Of a stretch of DNA of 50,032 bases, positions 17,087-25,865 are shown piece after piece. The translations under genes and the position numbers were made by a program. The notes under the pieces were generated by a model. It saw only the letters and a program-made list of their open reading frames with translations, was not told the origin of the DNA and ran no database searches. Positions within the stretch are counted from its first letter, which is position 1. Each line of letters begins with the position of its first letter. The DNA is from Aromatoleum tolulyticum (GTDB lineage: Bacteria > Pseudomonadota > Gammaproteobacteria > Burkholderiales > Rhodocyclaceae), in NCBI RefSeq assembly GCF_900156155.1, contig NZ_FTMD01000025.1, positions 1-50,032 on the forward strand, in the 5' to 3' direction.

Positions 17087-17149
17087 CTTCATCACGCCGG
17101 CCCGGCCGGCTTCATTCCGCTCCGGGCAAACTGATTTTCTCTTTCCGCC

Positions 17150-18352
17150 TCACCACGACGTCTCGTGCTCCGCCGTCGCGGAGATCTTGTGGATCGCGAG
17201 GTCGGCACCGGCGAATTCCTCTTCGGGGTCGAGGCGCAGGCCGAGTGTGGCGCGGATCAGGCCATACACCACGACGCCGCCCGCGAGCGCGATGACGATG
17301 CCGCCGAGGGTACCGACCAGCTGGGCGGCGAAGCTGACGCCGCCGATGCCGCCGAGTGCCTTGCTGCCGAAGATGCCCGCGGCGATGCCGCCCCAGGCGC
17401 CGCACAGGCCGTGCAGGGGCCACACGCCGAGGACGTCGTCGATCTTCCAGCGGTTCTGGGCGATAGTGAAGAGCTGCACGAAGAGCACGCCGGCGATGGT
17501 GCCGACGGCGAGCGCACCAAGCGGGTGCATGAGGTCGGAGCCGGCGCACACGGCGACGAGGCCGGCGAGGGGGCCGTTATGCACGAAGCCGGGGTCGTTC
17601 TTGCCGGCCGCGAGGGCGGCAAGAGTGCCGCCGATCATGGCCATCAGCGAGTTGAGGGCGACAAGGCCGTTGATGGCGTCGAGGCGCTGGGCGCTCATGA
17701 CGTTGAAGCCGAACCAGCCGACGGCGAGGATCCACGCGCCCAGCGCAAGGAAAGGGATGCTCGACGGCGGGTGCGCCGAGATCTGGCCGTTCTTGTGGTA
17801 GCGGCCGCGGCGGGCGCCGAGCAGCAGCACGGCGGGGAGCGCGATCCAGCCGCCGAAGGCATGCACGACCACGCTGCCGGCAAAGTCGTGGAACTTTGCG
17901 CCGAACGCGCCTTCGAGCCAGTCCTGCAGGCCGAGATTGCCGTTCCACACGATGCCTTCGAAGAAGGGGTAGAGGATGCCGACGATCAGGAAGGTGGCGA
18001 TGAGCTGCGGCACGAAGCGCGCGCGCTCGGCGATACCGCCGGAGATGATCGCGGGAATTGCGGCCGCGAAGGTCAGCAGGAAGAAGAATTTCACCAGCTC
18101 GTAGCCGGAGTTGGCGGCGAGCTGTTCGGCATTGACGAAGAAGCCGTTGCCGTAGGCCAGCGAGTAGCCGATCAGGAAGTAGGCCAGCGTCGACATCGCG
18201 AAGTCGCTGAGGATCTTCACGAGGGCGTTGACCTGGTTCTTCTTGCGCACGGTGCCGAGTTCGAGGAAGGCGAAGCCGGCGTGCATTGCAAGCACCATGA
18301 TGGCGCCGAGCAAGACGAACAGGACGTCGGTGGATGTTTTGAACTGCTCCAT
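17150..18352 (-). CDS. amt: Ammonium transporter (Amt/MEP/Rh family)
   Basis: Inner-membrane ammonium channel of 400 residues with about eleven hydrophobic segments. FAFLELGTVRKKNQVN lies near residue 28, and the pore histidine pair is visible as VVVHAFGGW (His164) and WPLHGLCGAWGG (His314). The C-terminal cytoplasmic tail has DPEEEFAGADLAIHKISA, the region that contacts PII proteins in AmtB. ATG 18352 lacks the signal peptide of E. coli AmtB. No glnK adjoins it, which is unusual. A sigma-54 promoter and an NtrC-like site upstream indicate induction by nitrogen limitation. Ammonium is also a product of taurine dehydrogenation, but no direct link is shown. Confidence 0.93.
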   Translation of the reverse strand: MEQFKTSTDVLFVLLGAIMVLAMHAGFAFLELGTVRKKNQVNALVKILSDFAMSTLAYFLIGYSLAYGNGFFVNAEQLAANSGYELVKFFFLLTFAAAIPAIISGGIAERARFVPQLIATFLIVGILYPFFEGIVWNGNLGLQDWLEGAFGAKFHDFAGSVVVHAFGGWIALPAVLLLGARRGRYHKNGQISAHPPSSIPFLALGAWILAVGWFGFNVMSAQRLDAINGLVALNSLMAMIGGTLAALAAGKNDPGFVHNGPLAGLVAVCAGSDLMHPLGALAVGTIAGVLFVQLFTIAQNRWKIDDVLGVWPLHGLCGAWGGIAAGIFGSKALGGIGGVSFAAQLVGTLGGIVIALAGGVVVYGLIRATLGLRLDPEEEFAGADLAIHKISATAEHETSW

Positions 18353-18387
18353 TAATGTGCTCCGGGTGGCGTGGTCGGTGCGCTGAA

Positions 18388-18401
18388 GCAACTCACGTGC
18401 C
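18388..18401 (-). promoter_or_regulatory. Sigma-54 promoter of amt
   Basis: On the minus strand the sequence is GGCACGTGAGTTGC: the invariant GG at -24 and GC at -12 with ten bases between, and an almost complete match to the GGCACG-N4-TTGC consensus. Transcription would begin about 25 bases before the amt ATG. Confidence 0.8.
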
Positions 18402-18494
18402 GGAAAAATATATTAGTTAAGTCAATGGCTTGCAAACTAGATGCGACTGAGTCACGCAACAGTGTCCCGTTCATGGTGCATCACGGCGCATCGA

Positions 18495-18511
18495 CGCACG
18501 ACAATGGTGCG
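18495..18511. promoter_or_regulatory. NtrC-type enhancer site upstream of amt
   Basis: GCACGACAATGGTGC (18496-18510) has the GCAC-N7-GTGC symmetry of NtrC sites and differs at only two spacer positions from a well-known E. coli glnA site. It lies about 110 bases upstream of the -12 element, the usual enhancer distance. The neighbouring ATGGTGCA around 18473-18480 may be a second half site. Confidence 0.6.
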
Positions 18512-18659
18512 TAACCGGTAGTCGCTAGTTCAGGGTGGTGCGCGCCCGTGCGACATGTTGGGGCGCAGGAGTCTTTGTTTTGGTGCACAATATCGTCATG
18601 AATTGCGTACAAAAATTTAGGTTTGCACTTAACGCGGCGCCCGGCGCCTGGAATCGCCA

Positions 18660-19640
18660 ATGAATCGAGATCGGAAACTGCTGGTGGCGGCTGGCGCGCT
18701 GCTCGTCCTGTCCATCATCTGGGGCTACAACTACGTGGTGATGAAGAAGGTAATGCGCTATGTCGATCCCTTCGATTTCTCCGCGATGCGTACCTTCTTC
18801 GGCTCGCTCGCCCTGTTCGCGGTGCTCGCGCTGCGGCGCCGCCCGTTGCGGCCGGTCGCGCTGGGTGGGACGCTGTGGCTGGGTCTGCTGCAGACGGCGG
18901 CCTTCACGGCGCTGATCCAGTGGGCGCTGGTGAGCGGCGGAGCGGGCAAGACGGCGGTGCTGGTCTATACGATGCCGTTCTGGCTGCTGATGCTGGCGCG
19001 CGCCTTCCTCGGCGAGCGGATGCGCGGCTCGCAATGGATGGCGGTGGCGCTGGCGCTGGGCGGGCTCTTGCTGATCCTCGAGCCGTGGACGCTGCGCGGG
19101 GACATGCAGAGCACGCTGCTGGCGGTCCTGGCCGGACTCGTGTGGGCCGCGAGCGCCGTGTCGGCGAAGCGGCTGCGCGCCAACGTGGAGGTCGATCTGC
19201 TGTCATTGACGGCATGGCAGATGTTGCTGGGCTCGCTTGTACTGTGCCTGATCGCATGGCTCCTGCCGTCCGAGGCTCCGCAGGTGACTCCGTATTTCAT
19301 CGGGGCGCTGGTCTATAACGCGCTGTTCGCGACGGGGCTGGCGTGGCTGATGTGGCTGTTCATCCTCGACCGCCTGCCGGCGGGGCTGGCAGGATTGTCG
19401 TCGCTGGCCGTGCCGGTGGTGGGGGTGCTGAGCGGCGCGATGGAGCTCGGCGAGCGGCCGAACGCGAGCGAATCCTGGGGCATGGTGTGCATCGTCGTGG
19501 CACTGCTGGCGATCAGCGCGATCGCGATGCGCGGGCGCAATGCGTTGGCGGCGCGAGCCGATGGGGCGCGGGAGGGGGCTGCGCCGGCGGCGGGCGCTAC
19601 TGTCGGCTCGTCTGCGGTGGGGCGCGAGGGCGGGGACTAG
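18660..19640 (+). CDS. EamA/DMT-superfamily transporter
   Basis: Inner-membrane protein of 326 residues with ten predicted transmembrane segments arranged as two EamA repeats (about residues 8-140 and 150-290). Typical motifs are IIWGYNYVVMKKVM at the start, the end-of-repeat GGLLLILEPW, and PVVGVLSGAMELGERPN in the second repeat. The last 35 residues are a polar Ala/Gly-rich tail. Substrate is unknown; relatives export amino acids or metabolites. The start ATG 18660 lacks a strong Shine-Dalgarno sequence. It overlaps the convergent hydrolase gene by four bases. Confidence 0.8.
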   Translation: MNRDRKLLVAAGALLVLSIIWGYNYVVMKKVMRYVDPFDFSAMRTFFGSLALFAVLALRRRPLRPVALGGTLWLGLLQTAAFTALIQWALVSGGAGKTAVLVYTMPFWLLMLARAFLGERMRGSQWMAVALALGGLLLILEPWTLRGDMQSTLLAVLAGLVWAASAVSAKRLRANVEVDLLSLTAWQMLLGSLVLCLIAWLLPSEAPQVTPYFIGALVYNALFATGLAWLMWLFILDRLPAGLAGLSSLAVPVVGVLSGAMELGERPNASESWGMVCIVVALLAISAIAMRGRNALAARADGAREGAAPAAGATVGSSAVGREGGD

Positions 19641-20419
19641 CCCCTGGCGCGTTCGGCGGCGTCGAGGAAGTCCTGCAGGATGGGGCTGCCGTCGAGCAGG
19701 CCGCCTGCGCTGCCGTGGAATTCCGGGTGCCACTGGCAGCCGAAGAGGTAGCCGTTGCCCTGCCAGCGGATCGCCTCGATGACGTTGTCGCCGCGCGAGT
19801 AGGCTTCGATGCGCAGGTCGGAGCCGAGGTCGCGCACGGCCTGGTGGTGGATGCTGTTCACGAGGCCGCCGGCGGTGCCGTCGTAGAGCGTGGCGAGGTG
19901 GCTGCCGGCGACGAGCTCGATCTCGTGGTGGTGCTTGTCGTAGAGGTCGACATCGCGGTGCGCGGCAGCGCCGGGCACGTATTCCGAGATGTCCTGCCAC
20001 AGCGTGCCGCCGCACGCGACGTTGATGAGCTGTGCGCCGCGGCATACGCCCAGCACCGGCTTGCCCTGGATGACGAATTCCCACAGCAGTTCGATCTCGT
20101 AGAGATCGCGCACGCGGTCGCCGGTCCATTCGGGGCGCAGCGGCTCCTGGCGGTAGGTGGTGGGGCTGACGTCGGCGCCGCCCTGCAGCACGAGCCCGTC
20201 CAGCACGCTGACGTAGTCGTGCACCGAGATCTGTGCCCGCCGCAGGCCGAGGTGCTGGCCTATGGTGGGCACCATGAGGACGAGCGCGCCGTGCGACATG
20301 ATCCAGTGGGCCATCGACTGTTCCAGGTACTGCAGCGTCTTTCCCGGAAAGCCGAGTTCCGCCGGCGGCGTATGCAGCAGGCGGGCCGAAAGGCCGATGC
20401 GCAGCGGCGCCCTGCTCAC
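19637..20419 (-). CDS. Class I glutamine-amidotransferase-like gamma-glutamyl hydrolase (PuuD family)
   Basis: Cytosolic peptidase C26 protein of 260 residues. The nucleophile is Cys126 in [16 protein letters not shown], preceded by [13 protein letters not shown], and the catalytic His-x-Glu is in FGCQWHPEF near the end. Relatives hydrolyse gamma-glutamyl-GABA or other gamma-glutamyl amides. I chose GTG 20419: it forms a GTGA overlap with the stop of the upstream ligase gene and has GGAGGAG at good spacing, whereas an in-frame ATG at 20449 would add ten charged residues and overlap more. It is the last gene of a coupled trio with a GCS2-type ligase and a CPA2 antiporter. Confidence 0.82.
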   Translation of the reverse strand: MSRAPLRIGLSARLLHTPPAELGFPGKTLQYLEQSMAHWIMSHGALVLMVPTIGQHLGLRRAQISVHDYVSVLDGLVLQGGADVSPTTYRQEPLRPEWTGDRVRDLYEIELLWEFVIQGKPVLGVCRGAQLINVACGGTLWQDISEYVPGAAAHRDVDLYDKHHHEIELVAGSHLATLYDGTAGGLVNSIHHQAVRDLGSDLRIEAYSRGDNVIEAIRWQGNGYLFGCQWHPEFHGSAGGLLDGSPILQDFLDAAERARG

Positions 20420-21543
20420 ATCGCTTCTCCTCCCATCCAGCGCGCGCACTGAGCCATCACGAGTTCGGGCAGCGACTCGCCGCCGGTGTGGCGTTCGCGC
20501 AGCCAGGCCGCGTCGTTGCGCCCTTCGCGCACCTGGCGCAGCAGCTCGCCGAGCGCGCCGTCGCAGCCGAGCTCGATGGCGTGCTGCTCGATGCGCGCGA
20601 AGCTGGCCTCGATTTCCTCTGCGACCGAGCGGTGCTCATGCGTTTCCGGATGCACGTAGGTTCCGGCGAAGCCGAAGCGGCAGGCCTGGAAGCGGTTGAA
20701 GGTGTAGACGAGATAGTCGTCTTCGGCAAGCCGGATGGGACGCTCGATCATCAGGTAGCGGGCGATCGACTGGATGTAGGCGGCGATCGCGGCGGCGCGG
20801 CCGACGGTGAGCGGGGTGTCCATCACGCGGACTTCGATGGTGCCGTATTCGGGTTTGGGGCGGATGTCCCAGTAGAAGTCCTTCATGCTCTGGACGACGC
20901 CGGTGTCGCTCATCTTGCGGAAATAGGCCTCGAAATCCTGCCAGGTCTCGACGAAGGGCGCGCGACCCGACAGCGGGAAGGCAAACACCGAGTTGAGGCG
21001 GGCGGACTGGAAGCCCGTGTCCTTGCCCTGCACGTAGGGCGACGAGGCCGACAGCGCGATCAGGTGGGGGATATAGCGCGACATGCCGTGCAGCAGGTAG
21101 AGCGCCGCGTCCGGCCCCGGGCAGCCGATGTGCACGTGCTGGCCGAACACGGTGAACTGCTTGGCGAGGTAGCCGTACAGGTCGGAGAGGTAGTGGAAGC
21201 GCGGCTTGTCGAAGATGCGGCGCTCGCTCCAGTCCTGGAAGGCATGGGTGCCGCCGCCGCAGATGCCGATGTTGAGCTTGCGTGCGGCGTCGGTGAGCGC
21301 GGCGCGCAGCGCTTCCAGCTCTTCGGCGACGCAGGCGTAATCGCTGCAGATACCGGTGGACACCTCGATCATCGAGCAGGTCATTTCGGGCTTCACCTCG
21401 CCCGGTACATCCTTGTTCGCCATCGCGCGCAACAAGTCCTCTGCGGAGGAAACGAGGTCGTAGTCGTGTGTGCTGACGAGCTGCAGTTCGAGTTCGACGC
21501 CCAGCGACAGGGCGCGCGAGGAGGCAAAGTTTTCCAGGCTCAT
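20416..21543 (-). CDS. GCS2-family carboxylate-amine ligase (YbdK-like)
   Basis: Cytosolic ATP-grasp-like ligase of 375 residues of the glutamate-cysteine ligase type 2 family. Landmarks are [17 protein letters not shown] near residue 15, [15 protein letters not shown] near 52, [10 protein letters not shown] near 100, [11 protein letters not shown] near 137 and [18 protein letters not shown] near 233. These carry the expected metal- and glutamate-binding acidic residues. E. coli YbdK has weak gamma-glutamylcysteine synthetase activity, but the natural substrate is unknown. It is translationally coupled on both sides: ATGA with the antiporter gene upstream and GTGA with the hydrolase gene downstream. 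Confidence 0.85.
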   Translation of the reverse strand: MSLENFASSRALSLGVELELQLVSTHDYDLVSSAEDLLRAMANKDVPGEVKPEMTCSMIEVSTGICSDYACVAEELEALRAALTDAARKLNIGICGGGTHAFQDWSERRIFDKPRFHYLSDLYGYLAKQFTVFGQHVHIGCPGPDAALYLLHGMSRYIPHLIALSASSPYVQGKDTGFQSARLNSVFAFPLSGRAPFVETWQDFEAYFRKMSDTGVVQSMKDFYWDIRPKPEYGTIEVRVMDTPLTVGRAAAIAAYIQSIARYLMIERPIRLAEDDYLVYTFNRFQACRFGFAGTYVHPETHEHRSVAEEIEASFARIEQHAIELGCDGALGELLRQVREGRNDAAWLRERHTGGESLPELVMAQCARWMGGEAM

Positions 21544-22742
21544 GACATTTCTCCGCGGCGGGTTTCACGGACGCGGATCAGTGCCCGCCGGGTCGCGATC
21601 GGCCCGAGCAGCCCCAGCACGACCGTCATCGCGATCACGATGGGCAGCAGGCGGGAGCCGAATTCGGGATACAGCAGGCGCACATCCTCGGCCTGCAGCA
21701 GCGCGAGCATCGACAGGGGCATCAGGCCGACACCGAGGGCGAGGCTCTTGCGCAGGTCGAGTCCGCTGGGCGGGCCGAATGCGATGGCGCCGCCGAGCTT
21801 GCCCGCCGCGCGGGCGAGGATCGCGAGGAGTCCGACTCCGGCGCCGGCGAGGAGTTCGCCCGCGGTGACGGCAGCGCCCGCGAGCATGAAGGCGACGATC
21901 ACCAGCACGCCGCCGAAGCTGCCGAACTGCTGTGGCCACAGATGGGGGCGGCGGTCGCGCCACTTGACGAGGGCGCCGGCGAACAGCGGCGCGAGCGCGG
22001 TAGGCAGGCGCAGTGCGCTGAGCAGTGCGATGGCGGCGAGCAGCAGCGCGATCATCGCGACAAGGCCCTGTTCGGTGGCGGGGTCGACCAGTCTGCGCAG
22101 CCCGAGATAGGCCGCGGCGATGACCGCGCCGGCCAGCGCCGAGCCGAGGAGCAGGTAGAGGGGGTGCAGCAGCGCGAGCTGCCAGCCCGAGTGCACGCCG
22201 TGCAGGGCGCCGACGAGGAGCTTGAGCAGGATCACCGACACCGCGACGTTGAGTGCGCACAGCGCGAGCAGGCGGTCGGTGGTCTGGCCGGAGGCGCGCA
22301 GCTCGTTGGTCACGTGCATGAGGATCACCGGCGAGGTGCCGACCGCAATCGCGGCGACGGCCAGGGCGATACCCGTGCCGGTGCCTGCGGCCCACAGCGC
22401 ACCGAAGGTGAGTGCGAAGGTCAGTGCCATTTCGCCTGCGCTCGTTGCGACGACCCAGCGGTTCGCGGCGAGCCAGCGCAGGTCGAGGCGGATGCCGAGT
22501 TCGAACAGCACCAGCGCGATCGTGAAGTCGATCACCAGGCGGTTGCCGGCAAGGTCGTTGGTGTCGAACCAGCCCAGCGCAAGCGGGCCGAGCACGAGGC
22601 CGGCGAGGGCATAGCCGCTCACGCGCGGCAGATCGAAGCGTCCGCCGGCCTCGCCGATGAGGGCGGTGAGCACGAGGGCGATCGCAACAGGGAACAGGGC
22701 GCCAAGCGCCAGTGGCCAGTCCGGCCAGATCAGCAGGTCCAT
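21540..22742 (-). CDS. CPA2-type cation/proton antiporter
   Basis: Inner-membrane protein of 400 residues with about twelve hydrophobic segments of the Na+/H+ exchanger superfamily. Visible features are [17 protein letters not shown] near residue 45, [18 protein letters not shown] near 75, and [18 protein letters not shown] near 130. There is no TrkA-N/RCK domain, so it is shorter than KefB/KefC. ATG 22742 is chosen over the adjoining TTG 22745. Its stop codon overlaps the start of the GCS2-type ligase gene (ATGA). Ion specificity cannot be told from the sequence. Confidence 0.8.
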   Translation of the reverse strand: MDLLIWPDWPLALGALFPVAIALVLTALIGEAGGRFDLPRVSGYALAGLVLGPLALGWFDTNDLAGNRLVIDFTIALVLFELGIRLDLRWLAANRWVVATSAGEMALTFALTFGALWAAGTGTGIALAVAAIAVGTSPVILMHVTNELRASGQTTDRLLALCALNVAVSVILLKLLVGALHGVHSGWQLALLHPLYLLLGSALAGAVIAAAYLGLRRLVDPATEQGLVAMIALLLAAIALLSALRLPTALAPLFAGALVKWRDRRPHLWPQQFGSFGGVLVIVAFMLAGAAVTAGELLAGAGVGLLAILARAAGKLGGAIAFGPPSGLDLRKSLALGVGLMPLSMLALLQAEDVRLLYPEFGSRLLPIVIAMTVVLGLLGPIATRRALIRVRETRRGEMS

Positions 22743-22931
22743 CAAGGGGAGTCCTCCGAAGCCGGTGTGGTGTTCTATCTCCCTCCGACAGTGGCGGGGG
22801 AGCGATTTATCCGGGAGGGTGGAGAGGCATCGAGAAAATTAATACTATTTTAGAAATATAAATTTGTGCAAATGTAACTGTTTGCGTCCCCCGCCCGGCG
22901 TCCGTTCGCGGTCGGCCGGGCGGAACCGATC

Positions 22932-23189
22932 TCAGCGCAGGTTCGCCGAGTTGAACAGCACGACCTGGTCGGCGACGAAATTCACCTGCACATAGCGGGC
23001 GTCGTTGCCCCAGGTGCAGCTTTTCACCGCGAGCAGGTCGCTGCACTTGTCCGGAGCGCCGAGCAGCTGCTTCACCTCGTTATAGGTCATGCCCATCTTG
23101 AGCTTGTCGTAGTTTTCTACGGTCAGCTTGCTGCAAGCCCCCAGCGTCAGGGCGAGGGCGGCAAGGGCGATGAGTGCGATGCGTTTCAT
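22932..23189 (-). CDS. Small lipoprotein with BamE/SmpA-like fold
   Basis: Lipoprotein of 85 residues. A short signal peptide ends in the lipobox LGAC (Cys about residue 19). The mature part, LTVENYDKLKMGMTYNEVKQLLG then C...SCTWGN and YVQVNFVADQVVLFNSANL, follows the helix-helix-beta pattern of DUF3862/BamE-like proteins; two further cysteines may pair. It would sit on the inner leaflet of the outer membrane. Function is unknown. ATG 23189 starts a proper signal peptide, so the longer frame is rejected. Confidence 0.75.
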   Translation of the reverse strand: MKRIALIALAALALTLGACSKLTVENYDKLKMGMTYNEVKQLLGAPDKCSDLLAVKSCTWGNDARYVQVNFVADQVVLFNSANLR

Positions 23190-23284
23190 GTCGATCGTGT
23201 GTCCGGTTGAGGAAAGGGGCATGTAACCGAAGCTTAATCCATCGGTCACGAGTTTTTCGTTTCCGGCCGTTAGCGTTCGGGTTC

Positions 23285-24511
23285 ATGAAAGACGTCGATT
23301 TCGTGACCGAAGAACGTTGTCTGCGGCCCAGCTTGCGCATCGCGCTGGTCACCGAGACGTGGGCGCCGGAGATCAACGGCGTGGCGATGACCTTGGGGCG
23401 CATGGTCGATGGCCTGATCGCGCGCGGGCACCGGGTGCAGCTCGTGCGCCCGCGCCAGGCCCTGTCGGACCGGGCGGCGGACGGCCCGGGTTTCGAGGAG
23501 GTGCTGGCGCACGGGATGAAGATCCCGAACTACGAGGGCTTGCGCTTCGGGCTGCCCGCGCGCACGCGGCTCTTCCGCCTGTGGTCGCGCCAGCGGCCGG
23601 ACCTCGTGCATGTGGCGACCGAGGGCCCGCTGGGCTGGTCGGCGGTGTCGGCGTCGATCCGTCTCGGCATTCCGGTGACGTCTGACTTCCACACCAACTT
23701 CGACAGCTACAGTGCGCACTATGGCGTCGGCTGGCTGGAGCGCCCGGTCGCCGCGTGGCTCAAGCGCATGCACAACCGCACCGCCGTGACCTTCGTGCCG
23801 ACGCGCGCGATGGCGCAGGACCTGCGCGCGCGCGGCTACCGCTCCGTGGAGGTGATCGCGCGCGGCGTGGATACGGAACTCTTCAACCCCGCGCGTCGCA
23901 GCGCGGCGTTGCGCGCGAGCTGGGGCGTCGCTGCGGACGAGCTGGCAGTGGTGTGGGTGGGGCGCGTCGCACCCGAGAAGAACCTGCGGCTGGTGCTGGA
24001 GGCCTTCGCCGCGATCCGCCGCCGGACGCCGGACGCGCGGCTGGTGATCGTGGGCGACGGGCCGCTGCGCAAGTCCCTGCAGGAGGGCAACCCCGACGTG
24101 GTGTTCGCCGGCGCGCGCCGCGGCGAGGATCTGGCCGCGCACTACGCGTCGGGCGACCTGTTCCTGTTCCCCAGCCTGTCGGAAACCTGGGGCAACGTCA
24201 CGCTGGAGGCGATGGCGAGCGGACTGTGCGTCGTGGCCTACGACTGCGCAGCGGCCGCCGAGGTGATCGCGAGCGGCGGCGACGGATTGCTCGTGCGGCC
24301 CGGTGCGGCGGCGGCCTTCGTGGCCGAGTCGGTGGTCGCCGCGTCCGACCGGGGTCTGCGCGCGCGGATCGCCGAAGCGGCCCGCCGGCGCAGCGAATCG
24401 CTCGACTGGGAGCGCATCAACGACCGCTTCACGACGTCGCTGCAGCGCGTGGTGGACGAGGCGCAGGCCGCGCTTCCCGATTTTCTTCCCTTCAAAGCCA
24501 CGGTGCGCTAG
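23285..24511 (+). CDS. GT4-family glycosyltransferase
   Basis: Cytosolic or membrane-associated enzyme of 408 residues with a GT-B fold. The N-terminal domain has LRIALVTETWAPEINGVAMTLG (residues 17-38) and SDFHTNFDSYS. The C-terminal domain has VWVGRVAPEKNLRLVLEAF, LVIVGDGPLRKSL and the donor-binding FPSLSETWGNVTLEAMASG with the E-x7-E pattern. It resembles enzymes that glycosylate diacylglycerol or phosphatidylinositol, but the acceptor is unknown. ATG 23285 is used because the upstream extension is basic and unrelated. The next gene follows after two bases, so the pair is an operon. Confidence 0.82.
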   Translation: MKDVDFVTEERCLRPSLRIALVTETWAPEINGVAMTLGRMVDGLIARGHRVQLVRPRQALSDRAADGPGFEEVLAHGMKIPNYEGLRFGLPARTRLFRLWSRQRPDLVHVATEGPLGWSAVSASIRLGIPVTSDFHTNFDSYSAHYGVGWLERPVAAWLKRMHNRTAVTFVPTRAMAQDLRARGYRSVEVIARGVDTELFNPARRSAALRASWGVAADELAVVWVGRVAPEKNLRLVLEAFAAIRRRTPDARLVIVGDGPLRKSLQEGNPDVVFAGARRGEDLAAHYASGDLFLFPSLSETWGNVTLEAMASGLCVVAYDCAAAAEVIASGGDGLLVRPGAAAAFVAESVVAASDRGLRARIAEAARRRSESLDWERINDRFTTSLQRVVDEAQAALPDFLPFKATVR

Positions 24512-24513
24512 CG

Positions 24514-25362
24514 ATGCCCCAGGTACGTTCCGTCTTCATCTCCGACGTCCATCTCGGCACCCGCGCGTGCCAGGCGGGGCCTCTGCTCGATTTCCTGCGC
24601 GAGCACCCGTCGGACTACCTCTACATGGTCGGCGACATCGTCGACTTCTGGGCCATGAACCGCGGCATCCAGTGGAACGTGATGCAGAACACCGTGGTGC
24701 AGAAGGTGCTCCGCCGCGCACGCCAGGGCTGCAAGGTGTTCCTCGTTCCCGGCAATCACGACGAGGCGCTGCGCGAGTATGCGGGGATCGCGTTCGGCGA
24801 CATCCGCGTGGAATCCGAGTGGGTGCATGAGGCTGCCGATGGCCGCCGCTACTGGGTCGTGCATGGCGACGAATACGACCAGGTCACGCGTCACCACCGC
24901 TGGGTCGCGCTGCTGGGCGACGCTGCATACAACACGCTGGTGCGCATCAACCTGTGGCTGTCGCGCGTGCGCCGCGTGTTGCGTCGTCCCGGCTACTGGT
25001 CGCTGGCGGGCTATGCGAAGCAGAAGGTGAAGCGCGCGGTGAATTTCATCTTCGACTTCGAGGCGTCGATCGCCCACGCGACCCGGCGCAAGGGGCTGGA
25101 CGGGGTGATCTGCGGTCACATCCACTGGGCGGCGGACACCGAGATCGAAGGCGTGCGCTACCTGAACTGCGGCGACTGGGTGGATAGCTGCACCGCGATC
25201 GTCGAGCACCTCGACGGGCGCATGGAAGTGGTGCGCTGGGGCTTGCCGCGAGCGTACGCTGCGGCACAGCCGGTGTTCGACCGGGGGGAGCTGCCGGGGC
25301 TGGTGACCGCCCGCATGGCCGACCCGGCGGCGTCGGGCGACGTGCGTCGACGCGTGCCCTGA
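24514..25362 (+). CDS. LpxH-like metallophosphoesterase
   Basis: Calcineurin-type phosphoesterase of 282 residues. The metal ligands are visible in order: FISDVHLG (Asp11, His13), MVGDIVDFW (about 40-46), PGNHDE (about 76-80), WVVHGDEYD (near 112) and CGHIHWA in the C-terminal half. The sequence resembles the UDP-2,3-diacylglucosamine hydrolase group but belongs to the longer paralogues usually paired with a glycosyltransferase. A role in glycolipid or phospholipid processing is inferred. The start lies two bases after the glycosyltransferase stop. The last 35 residues are low-complexity. Confidence 0.8.
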   Translation: MPQVRSVFISDVHLGTRACQAGPLLDFLREHPSDYLYMVGDIVDFWAMNRGIQWNVMQNTVVQKVLRRARQGCKVFLVPGNHDEALREYAGIAFGDIRVESEWVHEAADGRRYWVVHGDEYDQVTRHHRWVALLGDAAYNTLVRINLWLSRVRRVLRRPGYWSLAGYAKQKVKRAVNFIFDFEASIAHATRRKGLDGVICGHIHWAADTEIEGVRYLNCGDWVDSCTAIVEHLDGRMEVVRWGLPRAYAAAQPVFDRGELPGLVTARMADPAASGDVRRRVP

Positions 25363-25386
25363 CCAGATCAATTGCATGAACGGATC

Positions 25387-25494
25387 GTAGGGCGGAAAAG
25401 CGCAGCGCCTTCCGCCATGCAGCGGTCACGCTCGCACGCCTCGCATTCGGCGGATAACGCCGCTGCGCGGCTCATCCGCCCTACGGCATCCGCA
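25387..25494. repeat. Dispersed repeat family B, copy 1 (GTAGGGCGG ... CCGCCCTAC)
   Basis: A 108-base palindromic element bounded by GTAGGGCGGAAAAGCGCAGC on the left and TCATCCGCCCTAC on the right, with an internal CCTTCCGCCATGCAGCGGT. Copies with the same ends lie at 38868-38977, 39787-39873 and, degenerate, at 46751-46846. All are intergenic. Comparable GTAGGGCGG elements are known from many proteobacteria. Confidence 0.8.
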
Positions 25495-25566
25495 TCCAAC
25501 GGGCACGGATACGGATTACAGGGGCGCGTCCGGCGTCCCGAGCGTCGGCGCCGGCCTACACAGCCC

Positions 25567-25752
25567 TCAGTCGTTGTCCTTCAGCCACTCCGGCAGCGTC
25601 CGGTTGCCGGCATTCTCCTGCACGTACTGGCGGATCAGGCGGCGCACGACCTGTGAGGGCGTCAGGTCCTTGCTGGCGCAGATTTCCTCGAAGAGCTTCT
25701 TCTTCTCCGGGTCGATCAGCAAGGTCAGGCGGGCGGTTCGATTCTCTTTCAT
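25567..25752 (-). CDS. Small ribbon-helix-helix-like DNA-binding protein
   Basis: Protein of 61 residues. TARLTLLIDPEKKKLFEEICASKDLTPSQVVRRLIRQYV has the strand-helix-helix pattern of CopG/Arc regulators, with LTPSQVVRRLIRQYV as the second helix. No toxin-like partner adjoins it. It is divergent from hyfB with a 113-base gap, so it could regulate that operon; this is only positional inference. ATG 25752 is used; a GTG at 25755 would add one residue. Confidence 0.7.
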   Translation of the reverse strand: MKENRTARLTLLIDPEKKKLFEEICASKDLTPSQVVRRLIRQYVQENAGNRTLPEWLKDND

Positions 25753-25865
25753 CACGCGTCGGCCACTGCAGCGATTAACATCAAATTAACATTGAAAGCA
25801 TCACTACTAATAATGTAATGTGCAACAGATGCGAACGCAATAACACACTCCGCGGGGGAGGGCGC

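Noticed and set aside
20488-22110. A 540-codon plus-strand frame over the ligase and antiporter genes
   Set aside because: It is opposite two genes with full family signatures and tight coupling, and its own translation shows no motif.
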